A stretch of 16,776 nucleotides of DNA from Paracoccaceae bacterium (GCA_016765235.1 JAESQH010000207.1:1-16776), one strand, 5' to 3'; counted from the first letter of the stretch, positions 7,427 to 15,890 are shown. The notes: generated by a model from the sequence alone, not told the origin. Program-made: numbers and translations.

Positions 7427-7849
7427 TTAAAGTAGTGCGTTTGAAATCTGCCTAATACGTTGGATCATCGCGCGCAACCCATTGGATCGTTGCGAGGACA
7501 AATGTTGATCAAGCCCCAAGCGGCCCATCTCTGCTTGCGCCTCGACGTTCAGCGCCTCGTTCGGTGTTAACCCATCGTAAAGCGCGTGCAGCACGGCGAT
7601 CAGACCACCAACAATCATCGCATCGGATTCGCCTTGGAAACCTATCCGCGCTGTTGCCCCGTCACCGTCAATTACGGGCACGATCCAGACCTGCGAGGCA
7701 CATCCCAAGACTTTGGTTGCCGGAATTTTCTGACCCTCGTTCAACGGTGTCATTTTCTTGCCAAGATCAATCACATAGCGATAGCGATCTTCCCAATCAT
7801 CGATGAAATCGAAGTCCTCGACTATCTCTTCAAAACGTGCGGTGGCCAT
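7427..7849 (-). CDS. sufE: SufE family cysteine desulfuration protein
   Basis: A 140-residue protein of normal SufE length. SufE accepts sulfur from the SufS cysteine desulfurase and passes it to the SufBCD scaffold for iron-sulfur cluster assembly. The acceptor is Cys50 in KVLGCASQVW, and the N-terminal FDFIDDWEDRYRYVIDLG and the GLIAVLHALYDG block are typical. AAAGGAG lies six bases before the ATG. The gene is not beside sufS or sufBCD here. It heads a minus-strand run with bmtB, the corrinoid protein and the DUF1638 gene. An inverted repeat lies just upstream of the ribosome site. Confidence 0.94.
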   Translation of the reverse strand: MATARFEEIVEDFDFIDDWEDRYRYVIDLGKKMTPLNEGQKIPATKVLGCASQVWIVPVIDGDGATARIGFQGESDAMIVGGLIAVLHALYDGLTPNEALNVEAQAEMGRLGLDQHLSSQRSNGLRAMIQRIRQISNALL

Positions 7850-7868
7850 TGGCGTTCTCCTTTAATCG

Positions 7869-7883
7869 AGTGATTTAGTCACT
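7869..7883. promoter_or_regulatory. Inverted repeat upstream of sufE
   Basis: AGTGATTTAGTCACT has perfect 5-bp arms around a 5-base centre. It lies about 20 bp before the sufE start, just ahead of the ribosome site. It could be an operator or a small leader hairpin. It lacks a T run, so it is a poor terminator for rnd. It does not match the Irr or Fnr site consensus that I know. Confidence 0.35.
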
Positions 7884-7930
7884 TAAAGGGTGAACGTCCA
7901 GTCCGACGTGTTGACGCAACCAACAATTGT

Positions 7931-9091
7931 TCACAATTCGATAATCTTTACGCCCCTAGGCGATGCAGACAGGGCTATTTCTCCGTTGCGTAGGCGCAAA
8001 GCATCGTCGCCGAATACGCCTTTGCGCCAACCACTTAGCGCCTTAACTTCATCGTCATCCCCATTCGCGAGCGCATCCAGATCACTGGATGTTGCAATTA
8101 ATTTTGGTGCAACGTGATATCTCTCGGCCTTGGATTTAAGTAATACGCGTAGTAAATCACCCAACGATTCCGTGCCGTTCTTCTTAACCCTGACAGGCGG
8201 CGCGATTGGCAAATCCTCCTGCGGGCACGCCTCGCCAGCCTTTACCGCGGCCAGAATACCGTCCGCAGTCGCCCCTTTGCGGGCTTCGCGCAGCAACAGC
8301 CGTGATCGGTTAAGGTCTTCGTAAGATTTCGGGCGGGTCGAGGCCAATTCCATCAGGGCATCGTCTTTGATAACGCGGTTACGCGGGATATTCCGGGATT
8401 GCGCAGTGATCTCGCGAAATTTTGCCAGTTCCCGAACCACAGCCAAAAACCGGCCAGATGTCGTGCGCGTTTTCAGACGTTTCCAAGCGTTATCGGGATC
8501 AACCCGGTAGGTCGCGGGGTCCGTAAGGATAGCTTCCTCTTCGGTCACCCAGCTCGTGCGGTCGGTTTTCGTTAACTGTTTATCAAGATATTCATAAATC
8601 ACCCGAAGGTGCGTCACATCCGCCAAGGCATAGGTTTTTTGCTTATCGGACAACGGCCGACGGCTCCAATCCGTGAAACGCGACGATTTATCAACGCTTT
8701 CCTTCACAATCTGACGCACCAGTTTTTCGTACCCGACCTGTTCGCCGAACCCGCAAACCATCGCGGCAATTTGGGTGTCGAAGAACGGTTCTGGGATTAC
8801 GCCGCCTTCAACGCAGAAGATTTCCAAATCCTGACGGGCAGCATGGAAAACCTTAACAACACCTTTATTCTTGAACAGCTCGTACATCGGGGCAAGATCA
8901 ATGCCGTCGGCAAGTGGATCAACAATCACCGCATTTTCATCCCCCTCGCCGGGATAAGCCATCTGGATCAGGCACAGTTGCGAATAATAAGTGCGTTCGC
9001 GCAGGAATTCCGTGTCTACGGTCACGTAAGGTTGCGAGGCGCACTCGGCGCAAAATTTTGCTAAATCTTCAGTCTTCGTAATCGTTTTCAT
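7931..9091 (-). CDS. rnd: Ribonuclease D (3'-5' exoribonuclease)
   Basis: RNase D trims the 3' ends of tRNA precursors and other small RNAs. The 386-residue protein shows the DEDDy exonuclease residues: Asp26 and Glu28 in VDTEFLRERTY, Asp88 in FHAARQDLE, and Tyr154 and Asp158 in YALADVTHL. An HRDC domain for RNA binding lies near residues 208-290, and a second HRDC-like region follows near 310-370. The ATG lies 2 bp after the prfB stop, and the prfB end (GGATAA) supplies the ribosome site, so rnd is translationally coupled to prfB. The stop overlaps a 10-bp palindrome, AACAATTGTT (7922-7931). Confidence 0.95.
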   Translation of the reverse strand: MKTITKTEDLAKFCAECASQPYVTVDTEFLRERTYYSQLCLIQMAYPGEGDENAVIVDPLADGIDLAPMYELFKNKGVVKVFHAARQDLEIFCVEGGVIPEPFFDTQIAAMVCGFGEQVGYEKLVRQIVKESVDKSSRFTDWSRRPLSDKQKTYALADVTHLRVIYEYLDKQLTKTDRTSWVTEEEAILTDPATYRVDPDNAWKRLKTRTTSGRFLAVVRELAKFREITAQSRNIPRNRVIKDDALMELASTRPKSYEDLNRSRLLLREARKGATADGILAAVKAGEACPQEDLPIAPPVRVKKNGTESLGDLLRVLLKSKAERYHVAPKLIATSSDLDALANGDDDEVKALSGWRKGVFGDDALRLRNGEIALSASPRGVKIIEL

Positions 9092-9093
9092 GT

Positions 9094-10218
9094 TTATCCG
9101 TTCTGCGCATCGGCGCGGGATTTACCTGCCACGTCCTGCGCCAGCGTTGCCGCCATAAATCTGTCGAGGTCGCCATCCAGAACACCTTGCGTGTCCGAAG
9201 TCTCCTCGTTCGTGCGTAAGTCTTTAACCATTTGATAGGGTTGCAGGACGTAAGACCTGATCTGGTTACCCCACCCCGCGTCACCTTTGTTATCATGTGC
9301 ATCTTGAATGGATTCGGTACGCTTGCGCATCTCGATCTCGTAAAGACGCGATTTAAGCGCCGCCATACAGTTAGCCCTGTTCTGGTGTTGAGATTTCACC
9401 GAACTGGTAACCACAATGCCCGACGGAATATGCGTAATCCGCACGGCAGAATCCGTGGTATTGACGTGCTGCCCACCCGCACCGGACGACCGATAGGTAT
9501 CAACACGAATGTCGGAAGGGTTAATATCAATCTCGATATTGTCGTCAATCACGGGGTAAACCCAGACCGAACTAAACGAGGTATGCCGTTTCGCCGCGCT
9601 ATCAAACGGTGATATCCGCACCAACCGATGCACACCGCTTTCGCTTTTCAACCAGCCGTAAGCGTTGTGGCCTTTGATCTGGTATGTCACCGATTTAATG
9701 CCGGCTTCCTCACCAGAGTTATAAGACATGGTTTCGACGCTATAGCCTTTCTTTTCGGCCCAGCGAACATACATACGCGCCAGCATCGAGGCCCAGTCGC
9801 AACTTTCCGTGCCACCTGCGCCCGCGTTGATTTCCAAGAACGTGTCGTTCGCATCCATCTCGCCGTTTAGCAAGGCCTCAAGCTCCAACTTGGCGGCTAG
9901 AACGGTGAGTTTCGCGATGGCGTCTTGTGCGTCGGTGATAACCTCTTGGTCATCCTCCATTTCGCCCAATTCGATCATATCGACGTTGTCTTGCAAATCA
10001 CTCGCCAAGGATTTGTAGTTGTCCATTGCATCCACAAGGTTCTGGCGTTCTCGCATCAATTTCTGTGCGCGCTCAGGATTATCCCACAATGTAGGGTCTT
10101 CCGACATTGCATCGAACTCTTCCATTCGGTGCGCGGCGGTGTCCCAACCCATGCGTAGACGCAGTAGGCCCAGCGATTTTTCGATCTCGGCGACCTGTTT
10201 TTCTGTTTCTGCGCGCAT
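9094..10218 (-). CDS. prfB: Peptide chain release factor 2 (RF2)
   Basis: RF2 ends translation at UGA and UAA codons. The 374-residue protein has the stop-codon-reading tripeptide SPF (203-205 in RISPFDSAAKRHTSF) and the catalytic GGQ (248-250 in SSGAGGQHVN). The N-terminal part (1-115) is the usual helical domain. The reading frame is open from the ATG, so the programmed +1 frameshift found near codon 26 in many bacteria is absent, which is common in Alphaproteobacteria. CGGAGCC precedes the ATG at a good distance. It lies between mrcA and rnd in one direction, with a 69-bp gap to mrcA. Confidence 0.97.
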   Translation of the reverse strand: MRAETEKQVAEIEKSLGLLRLRMGWDTAAHRMEEFDAMSEDPTLWDNPERAQKLMRERQNLVDAMDNYKSLASDLQDNVDMIELGEMEDDQEVITDAQDAIAKLTVLAAKLELEALLNGEMDANDTFLEINAGAGGTESCDWASMLARMYVRWAEKKGYSVETMSYNSGEEAGIKSVTYQIKGHNAYGWLKSESGVHRLVRISPFDSAAKRHTSFSSVWVYPVIDDNIEIDINPSDIRVDTYRSSGAGGQHVNTTDSAVRITHIPSGIVVTSSVKSQHQNRANCMAALKSRLYEIEMRKRTESIQDAHDNKGDAGWGNQIRSYVLQPYQMVKDLRTNEETSDTQGVLDGDLDRFMAATLAQDVAGKSRADAQNG

Positions 10219-10243
10219 TGATAGGCTCCGAAAGGATGTGTTG

Positions 10244-10261
10244 AGTTAGTCGTATCTAACT
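10244..10261. repeat. Short hairpin in the mrcA-prfB gap
   Basis: AGTTAG and CTAACT pair perfectly around a six-base loop. The stem is AT-rich and there is no T run after it on the minus strand, so it is a weak hairpin rather than a convincing terminator. It may reduce read-through from mrcA or protect an RNA end. Confidence 0.3.
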
Positions 10262-10287
10262 AACCCAGCCAAAAGGGTAAAGAGGGG

Positions 10288-12834
10288 TCAGTAAAGCCCG
10301 CCGCTGGAAAGGCCGCCGAAGGTGGGTTTGATCGGGATGATGACCTCTTCGCCGCCGATGATGACTGTCTCGAAGGTTTCGCCCTCGCCGCGGTTAAAGA
10401 ACAACAAATCGCGGCCCATCACAAAGCCCCCGTCGATGAATTCACCATAAGAACCATACCCCGGTTCTTCACCCTTACGGAACAACTCGCTGACAACATA
10501 GTCGCCTTCTTCATCGTCGTTCAATCGCACACCAGTGTAGCGGTCGATCTTAACAAAAACGGAACCCGGAGGTACGTCATAGGTCGTAGTCGGGTACGTT
10601 TCCAACGCAACCTTCATGAATTCGGCGAACACCGGCCCACAAAGTGAACCACCATAGGCCCCGCGGCCCATTGGTTTAGGTGTATCAAACCCGATATAAC
10701 AACCGGCTACAATTTTTGGCGTAAATCCGATAAACCATGCATCCTTCGTTTGATTGGTCGTACCGGTTTTACCCGCCATAGGCACATTCAATACCGATCC
10801 AACGGTACGTGACGCTGTACCATTTCGCACAACACCCTGCATCATTGAAGTCAGCTGATACGCCGTGATCTGGTCCATAATCCGAACCGAGTTATCTTTG
10901 ACCCAAGGTTCGCGATCCATCGCCATCTCGAAGCCCTGACAATCTTCACAGACACGCTGATCGTGCCTAAAGACTGTATTCCCATATCGATCCTGTACGC
11001 GGTCGACCAAGGTTGGTTCCACCTGTTTACCACCGTTCGCGAACATCGCGTAGGCAGCTACCATTTTGAACAATGTTGTTTCACCCGCCCCGAGGGCAAA
11101 GGAGATCAGTTCAGGCATGTCATCGTAAACGCCGAAGCGTTCGGCATAATTACTGACCACATCCATCCCAACGCTTTGCGCGACTCGAATGGTCATCAGG
11201 TTTCTGGAATATTCGATTCCGGTTCGTAGCGGCGCGGGGCCGTAAAACTTTTTCGATGAATTCTGCGGACGCCAGATTCCCTCAGGCGTTTCAACCTCTA
11301 TCGGGGCATCAACTACGATGGTTGCGGGCGTATAACCGTTGTCCAGTGCTGACGCGTAAACAAAAGGTTTAAACGCAGAGCCGGGCTGACGGTTCGCTTG
11401 CGTAGCGCGGTTGAACACACTGGTCTGATAGCTGAACCCGCCCTGCATCGCCAGCACACGTCCGGTTTGCGTATCCATCGCCATAAACGCGCCCTGAATG
11501 GCAGGTACTTGCTGCATCTCCCAGAACTGGAATTCGTCGCCTTTCATGTTGGCTGAAACAAGCACCACATCACCCAGCGCCCAAATATCCTCGGCCGCCT
11601 TCGGCGTGCCGCGCGGTTTATTATCCTCGTCAACGGTACGGGCCCAAGTGCTGTCGGATACTTTTAGGTAATATCCATCGTCAACTTCCTCGACGCCTTC
11701 AATACCCACTCGAACGGAAGTTTTGCCAACTTTGAGGACAACCGCCAAGGACCAGCCTTCGATATCGCGCGGCAACGAGATGTCGTTCAGAGCGTCACGC
11801 CAACCTTGTTCGGTCATCGCCTCGGCGTTTTCAATTATGGCCAACGGACCCCAATAGACTTTTAGCGCACGATCATATTCGACCAAACGTCGTTGCAAGG
11901 CTTTTGCCGCCACACGTTGTAAATCGGGATCCATAGTGGAGCGGATGGAAAGCCCGCCCGCGAACAATTCATCATTGCCCATCGTGCGCGACAGTTGCCG
12001 GCGAATTTCGTCAGTGAAATAGCTGCGCGGTGGAAGTTGTTCACGCGAAGACGGCAACTCGCCCCCCTGCACCGTCCGCAGAGGTTCCGCTTTGGCCTCA
12101 TCGGCTTCCTCAGGTGTGATATACCCGTTTTCAGCCATTTCCTTTAGAATAAAGTTACGGCGCTCAACGGCTTTCTCGCGGTTTCGCACAGGGTGATAAT
12201 CGCTTGGTGCTTTGGGTTGGACAGCCAAAAACGCCGCCTCTGCAATTGACAACTGTTCAAGCGTTTTCCCAAAATACGTTTGCGCCGCCGCCGTCACACC
12301 GTAAGAATTCTGACCGAGAAAGATTTCGTTAAGATACAGGCTAAGAATATCTTCTTTGGACAGCGTATTTTCGATCCGCGCGGCCAGCACAATTTCCTTG
12401 ATCTTACGTTCAAGCTTGCGCGACCCGTCCAGCAAGAAATTTTTCATAACCTGCTGCGTAATAGTCGAGGCCCCGCGAAGCCGTCCACCTTGCGCCGCAG
12501 TGATCAACGCCTTCAAAATCCCCAAAGGGTCATACCCGGCGTGATTGTAGAAATTCTTGTCTTCGGCGCTGATAAAGGCAGCTTTAACCACCTCGGGCAT
12601 TTCATCGACCGGAGTAAATATCCGCCGCTCACGTGCGAATTCGTCCATAACCAAGCCACGAGCCGAATATATTCGCGATAGCGTCGGTGGTTCGTAAAGC
12701 GCCAACTGTTCATAGTTAGGCAGGTCTTGGCTGTAAATCCAAAACAAGGTAGTCAGGCCCATTCCGCCCATAATCGTGCCTAAAACGGCCCAACTGAACA
12801 GGAACCCGAAAAAATTCAAAATGGCTCTTAGCAA
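10288..12834 (-). CDS. mrcA: Penicillin-binding protein 1A (bifunctional transglycosylase/transpeptidase)
   Basis: PBP1A polymerises and cross-links peptidoglycan from the inner membrane. With the TTG start at 12834 the protein has 848 residues. It has an N-terminal transmembrane anchor (about 8-34), a family 51 transglycosylase domain (catalytic Glu91 in EDKNFYNH; GASTITQQVMKN; RKIKEIVLAARIE) and an OB-like insert near 320-445. The transpeptidase has SAFK (Ser486, Lys489), SRN (543-545) and KTGTT (689-693). I chose TTG because GGAGG lies eight bases upstream and the protein then begins MLRAILNFFGF, as in relatives. The in-frame ATG at 12912 would add 26 unlikely residues and has no ribosome site. 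It is first in a run with prfB and rnd. Confidence 0.93.
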   Translation of the reverse strand: MLRAILNFFGFLFSWAVLGTIMGGMGLTTLFWIYSQDLPNYEQLALYEPPTLSRIYSARGLVMDEFARERRIFTPVDEMPEVVKAAFISAEDKNFYNHAGYDPLGILKALITAAQGGRLRGASTITQQVMKNFLLDGSRKLERKIKEIVLAARIENTLSKEDILSLYLNEIFLGQNSYGVTAAAQTYFGKTLEQLSIAEAAFLAVQPKAPSDYHPVRNREKAVERRNFILKEMAENGYITPEEADEAKAEPLRTVQGGELPSSREQLPPRSYFTDEIRRQLSRTMGNDELFAGGLSIRSTMDPDLQRVAAKALQRRLVEYDRALKVYWGPLAIIENAEAMTEQGWRDALNDISLPRDIEGWSLAVVLKVGKTSVRVGIEGVEEVDDGYYLKVSDSTWARTVDEDNKPRGTPKAAEDIWALGDVVLVSANMKGDEFQFWEMQQVPAIQGAFMAMDTQTGRVLAMQGGFSYQTSVFNRATQANRQPGSAFKPFVYASALDNGYTPATIVVDAPIEVETPEGIWRPQNSSKKFYGPAPLRTGIEYSRNLMTIRVAQSVGMDVVSNYAERFGVYDDMPELISFALGAGETTLFKMVAAYAMFANGGKQVEPTLVDRVQDRYGNTVFRHDQRVCEDCQGFEMAMDREPWVKDNSVRIMDQITAYQLTSMMQGVVRNGTASRTVGSVLNVPMAGKTGTTNQTKDAWFIGFTPKIVAGCYIGFDTPKPMGRGAYGGSLCGPVFAEFMKVALETYPTTTYDVPPGSVFVKIDRYTGVRLNDDEEGDYVVSELFRKGEEPGYGSYGEFIDGGFVMGRDLLFFNRGEGETFETVIIGGEEVIIPIKPTFGGLSSGGLY

Positions 12835-12947
12835 CGACTCTACCTCCGTGTCATCCCTCCGTATAGTCGAGGGGGCGCGGGCCGTCAAAACTCCATTCAG
12901 GTTATGATGCATATTTAAGCATATGTCGGAAATAATTCGCCGATTGC

Positions 12948-12960
12948 CACATATAATGTG
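12948..12960. promoter_or_regulatory. Palindrome CACATATAATGTG in the mrcA-rne intergenic region
   Basis: Perfect 5-bp arms around ATA. It contains TATAAT (12952-12957) on the plus strand, but no good -35 element lies 16-18 bp upstream, so it is not called as a promoter. It lies about 115 bp upstream of the mrcA TTG start and could be a regulator site. Confidence 0.3.
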
Positions 12961-13093
12961 ATTTCGGTTGTATTACGTTCGGGCGTAAGAGTAATGTAGG
13001 CAAATTGGATCCGTTGTGAATCGTATGTTTCCGGATTCCAGTCGAAAAGTTTTGTTGCACCCGTGCGTTTTGGCAGTGAATGCCACGCGGAAT

Positions 13094-13122
13094 GTGACAG
13101 GCGCACTGCGCCACCCGCTAAT
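13094..13122 (+). promoter_or_regulatory. Candidate rne promoter with a palindromic spacer
   Basis: GTGACA (13094-13099) and GCTAAT (13117-13122) are 17 bp apart and match the housekeeping -35 and -10 elements at five and four of six positions. The spacer begins with the perfect palindrome GGCGCACTGCGCC (13100-13112). Transcription would start near 13129 and give a leader of about 215 bases, in keeping with the long regulated leader known for E. coli rne. No other pair this good is seen upstream of rne, but alphaproteobacterial -10 elements are loose, so the call is tentative. Confidence 0.4.
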
Positions 13123-13161
13123 TCTGCGCTGTCTGTTAGATAGTTGCAGCTTCAACAATCA

Positions 13162-13179
13162 GGCACTTATTACAGTGCC
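13162..13179 (+). repeat. Hairpin in the putative rne leader
   Basis: GGCACT and AGTGCC pair perfectly around TATTAC. There is no T run, so it is not a terminator. It lies right before a GGAGAG ribosome-site-like sequence and an ATG at 13195. In E. coli, leader hairpins let RNase E control its own mRNA; a similar role here is inference. Confidence 0.45.
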
Positions 13180-13343
13180 GGAGAGATAACCGCGATGAAA
13201 CGCGTTGATACAGGCAGAATATTTTACGGGGGCAGTTTGCCTTCCGGTTTTGCTATGTCAGCTCGTTCTTCCCAAACAAATAGCACGTCCAGCCCGCCTT
13301 CGTTAGTAAACGAGGCGCCGCCCGGACGTCGTAGAAAGCTTAC

Positions 13344-15890
13344 ATGCCAAAGAAAATGCTTATCGATGCCACCCACGCCGAGGAGACTCGGGTTGTGGTG
13401 GTTGACGGAAACAAGGTCGACGAATTTGATTTTGAATCCCTTAACAAACGCCAACTTGCCGGCAACATTTACCTAGCAAAAATTACGAGGGTTGAACCTT
13501 CCCTTCAGGCGGCGTTCGTTGATTATGGTGGAAACCGCCATGGTTTTCTTGCCTTCAACGAAGTGCATCCCGATTACTACCAAATCCCTGCTGCGGATCG
13601 TCAGGCTATTCTCGACGAAGAAGCCGCCGATGTTGCACGCCAGCGCGAAGACGAGGAAAAGGCCGAGGAAACCAAATCCCGTTCGCGACGTCGCCGTCGT
13701 AAACCAACCGAAGCTGCCAGCGATGGTGCGCCAAGTGTTGAAGATGCCGTGATCTCGGAAGAAGTTCCAGGTGGAGGCGATCAACCAGATATCGTTGAAG
13801 TGCCCGAAGCACAAAGCGAAGAGCCGACAGAAGTTGTAGCGGAAGAAGCTTCATCTGATGATGTAGTGACTAAAGAAGTGACGGCATCGGAAGAAACATC
13901 CGAGGCACCTGTTGAAGAATCCACGGAAGTTTCAACATCTGAAGAACCTGCCGAAGAAGCCGAAACAACTGACGAACAGCCAGAAGTTGACGCCCCTGCC
14001 GAGGACGTCGTGACCGAAAAGGTTAAAGACACCCCTGCACCACGCCGCCAACGCGTGCGTCGGTACAAGATTCAAGAAGTCATCAAGGTTCGTCAAATTC
14101 TGCTGGTTCAGGTCGTTAAAGAAGAGCGTGGCAACAAAGGTGCTGCGCTTACCACTTACCTGTCCCTCGCTGGCCGATATTGCGTTCTTATGCCAAACAC
14201 AGCGCGTGGTGGTGGCATTAGCCGCAAGATCACAAATGTTAGTGATCGCAAGAAGTTAAAAGACATCGCAGGTGGCATTAATGTGCCTCAAGGCGCTGGC
14301 TTGATTATCCGGACTGCGGGTGCAAAACGCACCCAGACCGAAATCACGCGCGATTATGAATACCTGCTACGCCAATGGGAGCAAATCCGCGAAACCACGC
14401 TGAAATCCATGGCGCCCGAACACATCTATGAAGAAGGCAGCCTGATCAAACGCTCGATCCGCGACCTTTATAATAGCGAAATTGACGAGATCATCATCGA
14501 CGGTGAACGCGGCTATAACGAGGCGAAGGAATACATGGGCATGCTTATGCCCTCCCACGCCGAAAACGTGAAACTGTATAAAGACGTGTTACCGCTGTTC
14601 TCGCGCTTTCAGGTTGAAACGTATCTTTCGGGCATGTTTAACCCGACCGTGCAACTGAAATCCGGCGGCTATATCGTCATCGGCATTACCGAAGCATTGG
14701 TTGCGATTGACGTTAACTCTGGTCGTGCGACCAAGGAAAACTCGATCGAGGAAACCGCCCGCAAGACCAACCTTGAGGCCGCCGAAGAAGTCGCGCGTCA
14801 ATTGCGTCTTCGCGACCTTGCCGGTCTGATTGTGATCGACTTCATTGATATGGAGGATCGCCGCAACAACATGGCGGTTGAAAAGCGTATCAAAGACAAG
14901 TTGAAAACCGACCGTGCCCGCATCCAGATCGGCCGCATCTCAAGCTTCGGTTTGATGGAAATGTCGCGTCAACGTCTGCGTCCGGGCATGCTAGAGGCCT
15001 CCACGCAACCTTGCCCGCATTGTCACGGCACAGGCATTACACGGTCAGACGATTCCATGTCGCTGGCCATCCTGCGCGAGTTGGAAGAAGAAGGCGTGCG
15101 CCGTCGTTGTAAAGAGGTGCTGGTATCAGTGCCAATCAACGTTGCGAATTACATGCTGAACCAGAAACGCGAACACGTCGCGATGATCGAAGCCCGTTTC
15201 GGGCTTTCCGTCCGTATCGAGGCCGACCCGCATCTGATCAGCCCAGAATACCGAGTCGAGCGTCTGAAAGTGGCAACGCGCATCATTCCGGAGCCAGAGG
15301 TTCTGGAAACAGCAACCATCGAATATGCGCCAGAAGTTGTTGAAGAGGTGACTGAGGCCGAAGTTGTAGCCCCCGAAACTGACGAAGAAGCTGCGCCCAA
15401 GAAGCGCCGCCGTCGTCGTCGTCGCGGTGGCAAGGGCCGTAACGGAGACCAGCAAACTGACGAGAATGCGTCAGAAGAAAGCTCCGATGCTGACGCGCCT
15501 ACTTCGAATGAAGTGGACGAAAATAAGCCAACAGAAGAAGAAAGGCCGAAGCGTTCCCGCACGCGTCGTCGTCGTAAAGCTGACACGACTGTTGAGGAAA
15601 ACACTGAAGGTAATACCGACACGTCAGAAGCAGACGCGCCTGCCCTTGTCGAGGTTCCTGAAGGCAACGCGGAAGTAGCAGAGAAGCCGAAACGCAAACG
15701 GGCACCACGCAAACCAAAAGTGGTTGAAGAGGTTGCCGCTGAAGTTGTGGAGGCTCCTGTTGCAGCAGCCGCGCCCGAACCTGCACCAGAGCCAACGCCT
15801 GAACCGGAACCAATGCCCGAACCAGTTGTCGAGCAAAAACCGGCAGAGCCAGCCAAGCCGAAACGGCGCGGATGGTGGTCTTTAAAATAA
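13344..15890 (+). CDS. rne: Ribonuclease E (Rne/Rng family)
   Basis: Main endoribonuclease for mRNA decay and rRNA/tRNA processing, and scaffold of the degradosome. The 848-residue protein has an S1 domain split by a long acidic insertion: KITRVEPSLQAAFVDYGGNRHGFL-type sequence from residue 46, insertion about 90-235, then KVRQILLVQVVKEERGNKGA-type sequence. Next come the RNase H-like part and the DNase I-like catalytic part, with Asp456 in AIDVNSGRAT and Asp499 in VIDFIDM. The zinc-link CPHC (Cys557, Cys560) joins the tetramer. The tail from about residue 650 is disordered, alternating acidic stretches with arginine-rich blocks, and ends RRGWWSLK as in related species. The ATG at 13344 gives MPKKMLIDAT, matching the family start, although the ribosome site is weak. 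An intrinsic terminator follows. Confidence 0.97.
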   Translation: MPKKMLIDATHAEETRVVVVDGNKVDEFDFESLNKRQLAGNIYLAKITRVEPSLQAAFVDYGGNRHGFLAFNEVHPDYYQIPAADRQAILDEEAADVARQREDEEKAEETKSRSRRRRRKPTEAASDGAPSVEDAVISEEVPGGGDQPDIVEVPEAQSEEPTEVVAEEASSDDVVTKEVTASEETSEAPVEESTEVSTSEEPAEEAETTDEQPEVDAPAEDVVTEKVKDTPAPRRQRVRRYKIQEVIKVRQILLVQVVKEERGNKGAALTTYLSLAGRYCVLMPNTARGGGISRKITNVSDRKKLKDIAGGINVPQGAGLIIRTAGAKRTQTEITRDYEYLLRQWEQIRETTLKSMAPEHIYEEGSLIKRSIRDLYNSEIDEIIIDGERGYNEAKEYMGMLMPSHAENVKLYKDVLPLFSRFQVETYLSGMFNPTVQLKSGGYIVIGITEALVAIDVNSGRATKENSIEETARKTNLEAAEEVARQLRLRDLAGLIVIDFIDMEDRRNNMAVEKRIKDKLKTDRARIQIGRISSFGLMEMSRQRLRPGMLEASTQPCPHCHGTGITRSDDSMSLAILRELEEEGVRRRCKEVLVSVPINVANYMLNQKREHVAMIEARFGLSVRIEADPHLISPEYRVERLKVATRIIPEPEVLETATIEYAPEVVEEVTEAEVVAPETDEEAAPKKRRRRRRRGGKGRNGDQQTDENASEESSDADAPTSNEVDENKPTEEERPKRSRTRRRRKADTTVEENTEGNTDTSEADAPALVEVPEGNAEVAEKPKRKRAPRKPKVVEEVAAEVVEAPVAAAAPEPAPEPTPEPEPMPEPVVEQKPAEPAKPKRRGWWSLK

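Larger units (their letters stand above)
12835..13343. other. Divergent intergenic region between mrcA and rne
   Basis: A 509-bp region, the largest gap in the window. It holds the mrcA ribosome site, several short palindromes, a promoter-like pair for rne, and a probable 200-base rne leader. Short ORFs cross it on both strands, but none shows a recognisable protein. In Caulobacter and several other alphaproteobacteria an amiC-type amidase gene sits between rne and the PBP1A gene; no amidase motif is visible here. Confidence 0.6.

Noticed and set aside
10130..10218. Programmed frameshift site at the start of prfB
   Set aside because: The reading frame is open from the ATG with no internal TGA, so no frameshift is needed.
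12948..12960. TATAAT as a -10 element on the plus strand
   Set aside because: No acceptable -35 element at 16-18 bp; listed only as a palindrome.
12915..13106. A 63-codon minus-strand ORF in the mrcA-rne gap that ends two bases before the upstream ATG of mrcA
   Set aside because: No ribosome site and no recognisable family or amidase motif; it also overlaps the candidate rne promoter.
13781..14068. Ser/Thr-rich minus-strand ORF opposite the rne insertion
   Set aside because: It is an artefact of the repetitive acidic codons on the coding strand.
15149..15856. A 235-codon minus-strand ORF rich in Ser and Gly opposite the rne tail
   Set aside because: It arises from the biased Glu/Arg/Pro codons of the rne C-terminal tail read in reverse.
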